From the NCBI GenBank assembly GCA_946479515.1, contig CAMLGF010000097.1:1-11377 (forward strand): 11,377 nucleotides of DNA. The letters are read 5' to 3'. The stretch is from an uncultured Pseudomonadota bacterium (lineage in GTDB: Bacteria; Pseudomonadota; Gammaproteobacteria; Steroidobacterales; Steroidobacteraceae). Under the pieces are notes generated by a model, which was not told where the DNA came from, did not search any database, and saw nothing but the letters and a program-made list of their open reading frames with translations. A program made the translations under genes and the position numbers. This document shows positions 1 through 6,098 of this stretch, piece after piece (the stretch's first letter is position 1; each line of letters begins with the position of its first letter).

Positions 1-2
1 GG

Positions 3-16
3 ATTGTTACAACAAT
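3..16. promoter_or_regulatory. AT-rich inverted repeat just upstream of aroA
   Basis: ATTGTT and AACAAT form perfect 6-bp arms around a 2-bp centre, ending 8 bp before the aroA start codon. The stretch is AT-rich in an otherwise GC-rich window. It also contains a -10-like AATAAT at 14-19, which would place transcription initiation close to the ATG. It could be an operator, a promoter or both. The window starts here, so any -35 element further upstream cannot be judged. Confidence 0.3.
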
Positions 17-24
17 AATTAGAC

Positions 25-1389
25 ATGTCCCCTTTTCCTGCCCCTTTTCCTCCCCCTCCTGCCTTTCTCGATCTCGAGCCGTGGCCCGGCGGCTATTTCC
101 AATTCGAAACTGCGCTCCCCGGCAGCAAGTCGCTGACACTGCGCGATTGCGCCATCGCCGCTCTGGCGGAGGGCACGAGCACGATCCGCTACCCGGGTGA
201 GGCCGACGACTACTGGCGCATGAAGGATTGCCTGCGCCGACTCGGCATCGCGGTCGACGATTCACAGGAAGGCCGCGTCGTGATCTGCGGCCGCGGCGGA
301 AGCTTCGAACCCGGACGCGTGAACCTCGACGTCGGCCAGAGCGCCGTGACCACGCGTCTCATGCTGGCATTCGCCACGTTGCGCCCCGACGAGACCGTCA
401 TCGACGGCCACATCTCCATGCGTAAGCGCCCCAACAAGGACCTCGTGGATGCGCTGCGCACCCTGGGCGCGGCGCTCGAATGCACCGGCGATGGCTACCT
501 GCCGACCACGGTGCGAGGCGCGCGCCTGCGCGGCCCGGTCAGCGTCTCCGGCGCCATCTCCAGCCAATATCTCACCAGCCTGCTGATCATCGCGCCGCTG
601 ATCGACGGCGGACTCACCATCGAAGTGCGCGGTGAGCTCACCAGCAAACCCTATCTCGACCTCACGCTGGACGAGATGGCGAAGTTCGGCGTGCAGGTCG
701 AGAACCGCGGCTACCAGAAGCTCAGCGTCGCCCGGCAGCCGTATCGCGCCGGTGCCATCGACGTGGAAGGCGACGCCTCGGCTGCCTCGTACTTTGCGGC
801 GCTCGCCACGCTGCATGGCGCGAGCATCACGCTCGCCAATCTCGGTGCCGCGACGCGCCAGGGAGACTATGGATTTCTCGCCCTGTGCGAGCGCCTGGGC
901 GCGCGCGTGCAACGGCTGCCGGGCCGCACGGTCATCCAGGGCCCACGCCAGCTCGGCGCCGGCTTCGATGAGGCCGTCGATATGACGTCCATGCCCGACG
1001 TGGCGCCCACGCTCATGATGATCTGTCCCTTCCTCGGCAAGGCCACGCGGATCACCGGTCTTGCGACCTTGCGCGTCAAGGAATGCGATCGCATCGCCGC
1101 CCCGACGCGCGAGTTGCGCAAGCTCGGCGTCACCGTGGAGGAGGGCCCGGATTACATGGTCATCGATCCGCTGTCCAATCTCGCGCGGTCCCACGCGGGC
1201 AGCCAGGCATCCCGCGTCGTGGAAATCGAGACCTACCACGATCATCGGATGGCGATGTCATTCGGCGTGCTGGGCTCGAAACTGCCCGGTCTGCGGATTC
1301 TCGATCCCGGCTGCGTGGCGAAAACCTACCCGGATTACTGGCGCGACTGGCAGCTTGCGCGGGACGCCGCGAGACACAGCGCCAATTGA
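25..1389 (+). CDS. aroA: 3-phosphoshikimate 1-carboxyvinyltransferase (EPSP synthase), divergent PEP loop
   Basis: Cytosolic shikimate-pathway enzyme that transfers the enolpyruvyl group of PEP to shikimate-3-phosphate. Its 454 aa are slightly longer than the usual ~430, owing to a proline-rich N-terminus. By alignment from memory to E. coli AroA, the catalytic residues are present: K35, S36 and R40 in PGSKS-LTLR, R135, S179-S180-Q181, D325, K352-E353 and R356 in RVKECDR, R408 in YHDHR, and K433 in AKTYPDY. The loop that is GNAGTAMRP in E. coli reads GQSAVTTRL here (residues 104-112), so Ala107 replaces Gly96 and Val108 replaces Thr97. No Shine-Dalgarno sequence precedes the ATG, and an in-frame TAA lies at 16-18, so this is the only start that keeps the PGSKS motif with a normal N-terminus. 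lapB follows after 86 bp. The family call is secure. Whether this is the housekeeping copy or a second paralogue cannot be told from the window. Confidence 0.93.
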   Translation: MSPFPAPFPPPPAFLDLEPWPGGYFQFETALPGSKSLTLRDCAIAALAEGTSTIRYPGEADDYWRMKDCLRRLGIAVDDSQEGRVVICGRGGSFEPGRVNLDVGQSAVTTRLMLAFATLRPDETVIDGHISMRKRPNKDLVDALRTLGAALECTGDGYLPTTVRGARLRGPVSVSGAISSQYLTSLLIIAPLIDGGLTIEVRGELTSKPYLDLTLDEMAKFGVQVENRGYQKLSVARQPYRAGAIDVEGDASAASYFAALATLHGASITLANLGAATRQGDYGFLALCERLGARVQRLPGRTVIQGPRQLGAGFDEAVDMTSMPDVAPTLMMICPFLGKATRITGLATLRVKECDRIAAPTRELRKLGVTVEEGPDYMVIDPLSNLARSHAGSQASRVVEIETYHDHRMAMSFGVLGSKLPGLRILDPGCVAKTYPDYWRDWQLARDAARHSAN

Positions 1390-1475
1390 TGATCCGTCGA
1401 GGATCGGATGGCTGGCCCTCTGGCACCGGCGCGTCGTGCCTGATTGCAGCCGTCTCGATCTGGTAACGTGCCGAC

Positions 1476-2426
1476 ATGCGCCTGCGCGGCATCGGTCCCG
1501 AAGTATTGCTGCTGTGTTTTCTCGTCGTGGGTGCGGCCGCGTTCGCGCTGGGCCGCCGCACGGCGCGCGGGCGTCGCGTGCGGCGTGACGTCGAGTACTT
1601 CACCGGCCTCGATCACCTGGTCAATGACCGCTACGACCGCGCCACCGAAGTGTTCACGCGGCTGGCGGACAAGTCCCACGAAGCGGACATTCAATTCGCC
1701 CTGGGCAGCCTCATGCGCCGCCGCGGCGAAGTCGACCGCGCCATCGCCATCCATACCGAGCTCGGTCAGCACCGCGAACCGGCGGTGCGCGAGCAGGCGA
1801 CGTTCGCGCTGGGCCTCGATTACCTGAGCGCCGGACTCATGGATCGCGCCGAGGAGAAACTTCGCAGCCTGCTCGATTCGGAGCGCTACCGGCCCTCGGT
1901 GCTCGAGCGCCTGGCCTGGGTGTATGAGCAGCAACATGATTGGCGCGCGGCGCTCGAGCTGTGGCACGAGCTACCGTCGGAAAAGCAGCGCGAGCGGGCG
2001 GGGGTGGCCGCGCACTACTGCTGCGAGCTGGGTGAGGCCGCGCTTGCGGCACGCGATTTCGCGACCGCGCGCGCCCAGCTGGCTGCCGCGCGTGCGCACG
2101 CGCCCTCGCTGGCGCGCGCATCCCTGCTGGCCGCGCGCATTTCCGCGGCCGCCGGCGAGAGTGACAAGGCAGTGGATCTTTATGCCGATGTCCTGGGCTC
2201 TTCGCGCGGACTACGCCTGGCATTCGAGCAGGAAGCCCGTGAGTCCCTGCCCGGCGAAGCTGCCGAGCTGGCCGACAGGCTGCGCGCCGCGCCGCCCGCC
2301 GACGAACGCGCGTTGCCCGAACCTGCCCGCTTCCGCTGCGAGGAGTGCGGTGTGGCCAGCATCACCTGGCACTGGCGCTGCCCGAGCTGCCGCAACTGGG
2401 ATTCATTGCGCGCGTCGCGCATTTGA
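1476..2426 (+). CDS. lapB: LapB (YciM) type LPS-assembly TPR protein, short form
   Basis: LapB is an inner-membrane-anchored adaptor that couples FtsH to LpxC turnover and so sets LPS synthesis. The 316-aa product has the family layout: one N-terminal membrane segment (about residues 8-25) followed by a basic stretch (GRRTARGRR), TPR-like helices (about 40-270), and a C-terminal rubredoxin-like metal site with C288-x2-C291 and C302-x2-C305 in CPSCRNW. The segment RRRGEVDRAIAIHTEL closely resembles the E. coli protein. At 316 aa it is about 70 residues shorter than E. coli LapB (389), consistent with loss of one or two TPR units in the middle. No Shine-Dalgarno sequence is visible before the ATG, and an in-frame TAA at 1464-1466 rules out a much earlier start. 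A TGgTAACGT extended -10-like sequence at 1461-1469 suggests a short or absent leader. Its last codons lie in a 25-bp tandem repeat. Confidence 0.88.
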   Translation: MRLRGIGPEVLLLCFLVVGAAAFALGRRTARGRRVRRDVEYFTGLDHLVNDRYDRATEVFTRLADKSHEADIQFALGSLMRRRGEVDRAIAIHTELGQHREPAVREQATFALGLDYLSAGLMDRAEEKLRSLLDSERYRPSVLERLAWVYEQQHDWRAALELWHELPSEKQRERAGVAAHYCCELGEAALAARDFATARAQLAAARAHAPSLARASLLAARISAAAGESDKAVDLYADVLGSSRGLRLAFEQEARESLPGEAAELADRLRAAPPADERALPEPARFRCEECGVASITWHWRCPSCRNWDSLRASRI

Positions 2427-2510
2427 TGACGATCGCGCGTCGCGCATTTGATGACGACCGCGCGTCGCGCATTTGACGACGACCGCGCGTCGCGCATTTG
2501 ATGACGACCG
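2411..2510. repeat. Four-copy 25-bp tandem repeat at the lapB 3' end
   Basis: Four head-to-tail 25-bp units start at 2411, 2436, 2461 and 2486. Each begins CGCGTCGCGCATTTGA and ends GACG(A)(T/C)CG. Copies 2 and 4 are identical; copy 1 has one T for C near its end and copy 3 has one C for T after the TTGA. Copy 1 encodes the final Ser-Arg-Ile and stop of LapB, so the array is a repeated gene tail. Each copy also carries the 11-bp palindrome GCGCG-T-CGCGC. The unit length is not a multiple of three, and there are no spacers, so this is not a CRISPR array. Confidence 0.95.
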
Positions 2511-2592
2511 CGCCCTCGCGCGCTGAGAATCGGCGCAGTTCGACCCGATTTGCGCCTGCCACCGCGCACTTCACCTTGCTAGTCTGCACGCA

Positions 2593-2609
2593 ACCCGGCG
2601 CCGCCGGGT
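2593..2609. promoter_or_regulatory. Perfect 8+1+8 palindrome upstream of the HhH gene
   Basis: ACCCGGCG, one C, then CGCCGGGT form a perfect inverted repeat that ends 20 bp before the start codon and 9 bp before the AAGGAGG ribosome site. It could be a repressor operator or a leader hairpin. With a 1-nt centre it would form a 7-bp RNA stem with a 3-nt loop. No convincing promoter could be placed relative to it. Confidence 0.4.
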
Positions 2610-2629
2610 CACACAGGCAAGGAGGCCTC

Positions 2630-2965
2630 ATGTCGCTCAAACATTTTTCATCCACGCTCATGGCGCTGCTGATGCTGGCGCCACTGGTGGCATCCGCGGA
2701 GCCGGTCAACATCAACACTGCCGACGCGACGACGCTCGCCAAGTCGCTCACGGGCGTCGGTCCCGCGAAGGCGCGGGCCATCGTCAGCTACCGCGAGAAG
2801 AACGGTCCGTTCAAGAGCGCAGACCAGCTCGCCATGGTCCAGGGCATTTCGCAGAAGCTCATCGACAAGAACCGGGCCGACATCCGGCTCGGCGGCGACA
2901 AGGGCGCCGAGAAGCCGGGCATGGCGGCGCCAGCGGCCAGGCCCGCGGTCAAACCGGCCGGCTGA
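2630..2965 (+). CDS. comEA: Secreted helix-hairpin-helix DNA-binding protein (ComEA type)
   Basis: A 111-aa protein with a Sec signal peptide (hydrophobic MALLMLAPLVA, likely cleavage after ASA at about residue 23), followed at once by a ComEA-type helix-hairpin-helix domain: VNINTADA, then GVGPAKARAIVSYREKNGPF and the second hairpin VQGISQKLIDKN (about residues 25-85). The tail is an Ala/Pro/Lys-rich low-complexity stretch. Proteins of this family bind double-stranded DNA in the periplasm and pull it in during natural transformation, but many short ComEA-like proteins have no demonstrated competence role. The start at 2630 is chosen because a strong AAGGAGG (2619-2625) lies 4 nt upstream and the signal peptide begins there; an in-frame ATG at 2498 lies in the tandem repeat. 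The gene stands alone between the lapB repeat and its own terminator. Confidence 0.85.
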   Translation: MSLKHFSSTLMALLMLAPLVASAEPVNINTADATTLAKSLTGVGPAKARAIVSYREKNGPFKSADQLAMVQGISQKLIDKNRADIRLGGDKGAEKPGMAAPAARPAVKPAG

Positions 2966-2979
2966 CCAGTCAGCTTTTT
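2961..2979 (+). terminator. Intrinsic terminator overlapping the comEA stop codon
   Basis: GCTGAC-CA-GTCAGC (2961-2974) is a perfect inverted repeat followed directly by five T residues (2975-2979). The comEA stop codon TGA (2963-2965) is inside the left arm. The stem is short (5 usable bp with a 4-nt loop), so termination may be partial. Confidence 0.55.
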
Positions 2980-3097
2980 CCGACGGTCGCGCGCGGCGTG
3001 ATGGCCGGCAGGGCATCGCGTCGTCGCGACCCGTCGGCGGCGGCATCCCGTTAGGGACATGGTATGGTTCCGGCCCCCCAGGTCAGACGGAGCCACC

Positions 3098-3979
3098 ATG
3101 GCCGCCAAGAAGAGCCGCATCGACGTCGCTGTATTCCCGGTTGCAGGTCGGGGCACCCGATTCCTGCCGGCCACCAAGGCCAGCCCGAAGGAAATGTTGC
3201 CGATCGTCGACAAGCCGCTCATTCAATATGCGGTGGAGGAGGCCCTCGAGGCGGGCGCGCGTCGACTCGTCTTCATCACGGGTTCGTCGAAACGGGCCAT
3301 CGAAGATCACTTCGATACCGACGGCGAGCTCGAACATCTGCTGATGAAACAGGGCAAGAGCGATCTGCTCAAGACTCTGCGCAGCGTTCTGCCTGCCTAT
3401 GCCTCGTGCATCTACATTCGCCAACCGGCGCCGCTGGGCCTCGGGCACGCCGTGCTGTGCGCGAAGCCGGCAGTGGGCAATGCGCCCTTCTTCGTGCACC
3501 TGGCCGACGATCTGATCGACGGCGAGACCTCCTGTCTCAAGCAGATGGCCGATCGATTCGACAACGGCAGCATCGTGGCCGTGCAAACGGTGCCGCAGTC
3601 CCAGACCGACAAGTACGGCATCGTGAAAAGCGGCGCGCGCCGCGGTGACCTGGTGCGCGTCGATCGCATCGTCGAGAAGCCGAAGCCCGAAAAAGCGCCG
3701 TCCAACCTGGCGGTGGTCGGGCGCTATCTGCTCACGCCGCGCATCTTCGAGCACCTGGAACGCATCGGCGAAGGCGCTGGCGGCGAAATCCAGCTGACCG
3801 ACGGCATTGCCCGCCTCATGAACGACGAGGCGGTGTATGCCTATCGTTTCGAGGGCAAGCGTTTCGACTGCGGCAGCAAGCTGGGCTATCTACAAGCGAA
3901 CGTGGAGTTCGCGCTCAAGCATCCGGAACTCGCCGGCCCCTTCAAGAACTACATTCGCAGGCTGGCCCAGGGGCTCTGA
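3098..3979 (+). CDS. galU: UTP--glucose-1-phosphate uridylyltransferase
   Basis: Makes UDP-glucose from UTP and glucose-1-phosphate in the cytosol, feeding LPS core, exopolysaccharide and UDP-glucuronate synthesis. The 293-aa product covers the whole nucleotidyltransferase fold: the nucleotide-binding loop [19 protein letters not shown] (about 17-35), [22 protein letters not shown], the acidic metal-site region [34 protein letters not shown] and [16 protein letters not shown]. The length is normal for bacterial GalU. The ATG at 3098 is preferred because the homologous N-terminus begins MAAKK and GGAG (3089-3092) lies 5 nt upstream. An in-frame ATG at 3059 with an AGGGA before it would add 13 residues and cannot be fully excluded. 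The 132-bp gap after comEA begins with the terminator, so galU probably has its own promoter, but I could not place one with confidence. Confidence 0.95.
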   Translation: MAAKKSRIDVAVFPVAGRGTRFLPATKASPKEMLPIVDKPLIQYAVEEALEAGARRLVFITGSSKRAIEDHFDTDGELEHLLMKQGKSDLLKTLRSVLPAYASCIYIRQPAPLGLGHAVLCAKPAVGNAPFFVHLADDLIDGETSCLKQMADRFDNGSIVAVQTVPQSQTDKYGIVKSGARRGDLVRVDRIVEKPKPEKAPSNLAVVGRYLLTPRIFEHLERIGEGAGGEIQLTDGIARLMNDEAVYAYRFEGKRFDCGSKLGYLQANVEFALKHPELAGPFKNYIRRLAQGL

Positions 3980-4000
3980 TCCGCCGATCCGGCCCGGTTC

Positions 4001-4029
4001 TTCCTATCGCGCTTGAAGTTGGTCAGAAT
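4001..4029 (+). promoter_or_regulatory. Weak candidate sigma-70 promoter for the S9 peptidase gene
   Basis: TTCCTA (4001-4006) and CAGAAT (4024-4029) are separated by 17 bp and match the -35/-10 consensus at 3/6 and 4/6 positions. It lies in the short gap after galU. The match is poor enough to occur by chance. Confidence 0.25.
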
Positions 4030-4044
4030 CCCCTCACCAGGGGA
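4029..4044 (+). promoter_or_regulatory. Hairpin overlapping the ribosome-binding site of the S9 peptidase gene
   Basis: TCCCCT, loop CACC, AGGGGA form a perfect 6-bp stem. The right arm overlaps the Shine-Dalgarno GGGAGGG (4041-4047), which lies 5 nt before the ATG at 4053. If transcribed, it could dampen translation. If the weak promoter at 4001-4029 is real, the left arm would largely not be in the mRNA. Confidence 0.35.
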
Positions 4045-4052
4045 GGGTCGTC

Positions 4053-6074
4053 ATGCGTGTGGTCAGTAGCTCGATTGTCGCGGTGATCGCCACGGTCGCG
4101 GTCCATTCGGCCGAGCCGCCGCCGCCGGCCGAGGCCTACGGTCGCCTTCCTGCCATCGCCTCGGCTGCAATGTCGCCGGATGGCAAACGGCTGGCGCTCT
4201 CGGTGGGCTACGAATACGACGCCTCGCAGCCGGACCGCGAGTTGACCGCCTTTCACGTGCTCAACGTCGATACCGGCTCGTTCGAGCAGACCCTCGCTCC
4301 ACCCAAGGGCAACACGCTGCGTGGCGCCGGTTGGGCCGACGACCGCCGGCCTTACTACTACATCAGCGCCACCGGATTCACCCGGGATGCCCTGCCGGCT
4401 TCCTGGCCCATCCTGGCTCGTGGCGAACGGGTGGAGTTCTGGCGGACGGCGGTGAGCTCGCTGGATACCGGCAAGATCACCATCCTCATGCAGGATCCGG
4501 AGCACCGCGCCAATTTTTCGCTGACCCATCTGTTTGCACCGGTCGCGGGCGATCCCGGTTACGCGCGCATGATCGCCTGGGGCGGCGTGGGCACCATGAA
4601 TTCCATGCCGGGCCTGGCCGTGTGGCGCGTGAATCTCGACACCGGCAAGGCCACCCCGGTGTTCGACGGTAATGCGCAGACGCGGGGGTTCCTTCTGGGT
4701 GACGACGGCAAGGTCCTGGCGCGGGTGGACATCAACGAGAGCAGCGACCGCTGGAAGCTGGTGGCCTACGACGGTGACAAGACGCGCACGGTTCTCGAAG
4801 ACGTGTCCGAGGGAGGCCAGCCCCTGCGCATGTACGGGCTGCTGGCCGATGGCCGGCTGGCCGCGATCAATCAGCACGAGGATGGCGAGCGCGACACCTT
4901 GCTCGCCATCGACCTGAAGACCGGGAAGTCGACGCCGTTGCACACCAGCGGCGGCAGCGATGTCAGTGCCATCGGCGATTCCGCCCAACATGTCGTGGGC
5001 GTGTACTGGATCGACGACCTGCCCAAACAGCATTTCCTGGATCCGCAGCTGCAAGGCATCTACGAGGCCGTGCAGTCGCGGTTCACCGATGGGTACGCGA
5101 CGCTCAGCTCATGGTCGCGGAATCTCGAACGGGTGCTGGTGTTCGGCGAGCATGCCGATGACGCCGGCGCGTACTACGTCTACGAACCGAAGAGCCAGCG
5201 GCTGCGCTCGGTCGGCAAGCTGTATCCGGCGCTGCGCGCGCCGGAACACCTGGGAGAACGCAGTTCCATCAAGTATCGCAGCCGGGACGGCAAGCAGATT
5301 CCCGCCTATCTCACGCTGCCCGCGAACGTGGAGCATCGCAAGCTGCCGCTGGTGCTGCTGGTGCACGGCGGACCGCACGCGCGCGACGATTTCACGTTCG
5401 ACTGGTGGTCAAGCTTCCTGGTTTCGCGCGGCTACGCCGTGCTGCAGGCCAACTACCGCGGTTCGACCGGCTACGGCTATGAGTGGTTCGATGCCGGGCG
5501 CGGCGGCTGGGGTGATGGCGTCATGCAGACCGACGTCGAGGATGGCGCCGATGCCCTGGTGAAGGCGGGCCTGGTCGATCCCGCGCGCATCTGCATCGTG
5601 GGCGCATCGTACGGTGGCTACGCCGCGCTGGCGGGCGCCACGGTCACGCCGGAACGCTATGCCTGTGCCGTCAGCGTCAACGGCGTGAGCGATCCGGAAC
5701 GCATGCTGCAGGATGCAAAGAACACCTACTACGGCAAGCGCGGCACGGCCGCCCAGTGGTGGGCGCGTTCCATGGGCGACGAGAAGCATCTGCACAAGGT
5801 GTCCCCCAGGGCGCAGGTCGCACGCGCGCGTGCACCCATCCTGCTGATCCACGGCACCGAGGACACGGTCGTGCCCGTCGAGCAGTCGCGCCGCATGAAT
5901 TCGGCGCTGCGCAGCGAGGGGAAGACGGTCACCTATGTCGAGCTCAAGGGCGACGACCATTGGCTCTCGACGGCCTCCATGCGCACGCAGATGCTCATCG
6001 AGGTGGAGAAATTCCTGGCGCAGCATCTGGGCAGGGTGCCGCCCGCGGCCGCAGCGGCGGCGGCGCAGAAATGA
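4053..6074 (+). CDS. Secreted S9 (prolyl oligopeptidase) family serine peptidase
   Basis: A 673-aa alpha/beta-hydrolase peptidase of family S9, probably acting on short peptides in the periplasm or outside the cell. An N-terminal signal peptide (about residues 1-20, ending VHSA before EPPPP) is followed by a region expected to form the beta-propeller (about 30-400; SPDGKRLALSVG and similar blade-like repeats) and a C-terminal catalytic domain (about 405-655). Visible catalytic features are HGGP (438-441, oxyanion region), the nucleophile Ser519 in GASYGGY, Asp604 in HGTEDTVVP and His636 in GDDHWLS. The C-terminus ends in an Ala-rich run. Within S9 it looks like the dipeptidyl/acylaminoacyl-peptidase-like branch; substrate preference cannot be read from sequence. 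The start is supported by GGGAGGG 5 nt upstream and by the signal peptide. It is not in an operon: galU ends 73 bp upstream and the next gene is convergent. Confidence 0.9.
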   Translation: MRVVSSSIVAVIATVAVHSAEPPPPAEAYGRLPAIASAAMSPDGKRLALSVGYEYDASQPDRELTAFHVLNVDTGSFEQTLAPPKGNTLRGAGWADDRRPYYYISATGFTRDALPASWPILARGERVEFWRTAVSSLDTGKITILMQDPEHRANFSLTHLFAPVAGDPGYARMIAWGGVGTMNSMPGLAVWRVNLDTGKATPVFDGNAQTRGFLLGDDGKVLARVDINESSDRWKLVAYDGDKTRTVLEDVSEGGQPLRMYGLLADGRLAAINQHEDGERDTLLAIDLKTGKSTPLHTSGGSDVSAIGDSAQHVVGVYWIDDLPKQHFLDPQLQGIYEAVQSRFTDGYATLSSWSRNLERVLVFGEHADDAGAYYVYEPKSQRLRSVGKLYPALRAPEHLGERSSIKYRSRDGKQIPAYLTLPANVEHRKLPLVLLVHGGPHARDDFTFDWWSSFLVSRGYAVLQANYRGSTGYGYEWFDAGRGGWGDGVMQTDVEDGADALVKAGLVDPARICIVGASYGGYAALAGATVTPERYACAVSVNGVSDPERMLQDAKNTYYGKRGTAAQWWARSMGDEKHLHKVSPRAQVARARAPILLIHGTEDTVVPVEQSRRMNSALRSEGKTVTYVELKGDDHWLSTASMRTQMLIEVEKFLAQHLGRVPPAAAAAAAQK

Positions 6075-6098
6075 TCGGCGGCGCGCCGCGGCCGATCA
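6072..6098. terminator. Shared inverted repeat holding both stop codons of convergent genes
   Basis: TGATCGGC (6072-6079) and GCCGATCA (6091-6098) are perfect 8-bp arms around an 11-nt GC-rich loop. The TGA that opens the left arm is the stop of the S9 peptidase, and the TCA that closes the right arm is the complement of the lipoprotein stop. The position suits a bidirectional transcription end, but neither side has a T tract, so a classical intrinsic terminator is not shown. Confidence 0.45.

Noticed and set aside
262..1245. Long open frame on the minus strand across aroA
   Set aside because: It lies fully antisense to aroA and its translation is compositionally biased (Arg, Ala, Gly, His, Asp), as expected for an antisense frame in GC-rich DNA.
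1391..1405. GATCC-N5-GGATC hairpin after aroA as a terminator
   Set aside because: The stem is only 5 bp and no T tract follows, so termination is not supported.
2411..2510. CRISPR array
   Set aside because: The units are directly abutting with no spacers, and there are no cas genes.
3059..3097. Upstream start for galU at 3059
   Set aside because: The family N-terminus begins at the ATG at 3098, which has its own GGAG; the extra 13 residues look non-coding. Kept only as an alternative.
4023..5054. 343-codon minus-strand open frame over the start of the S9 peptidase gene
   Set aside because: It is antisense to a gene with signal peptide, ribosome site and catalytic motifs, and it shows no recognisable domain.
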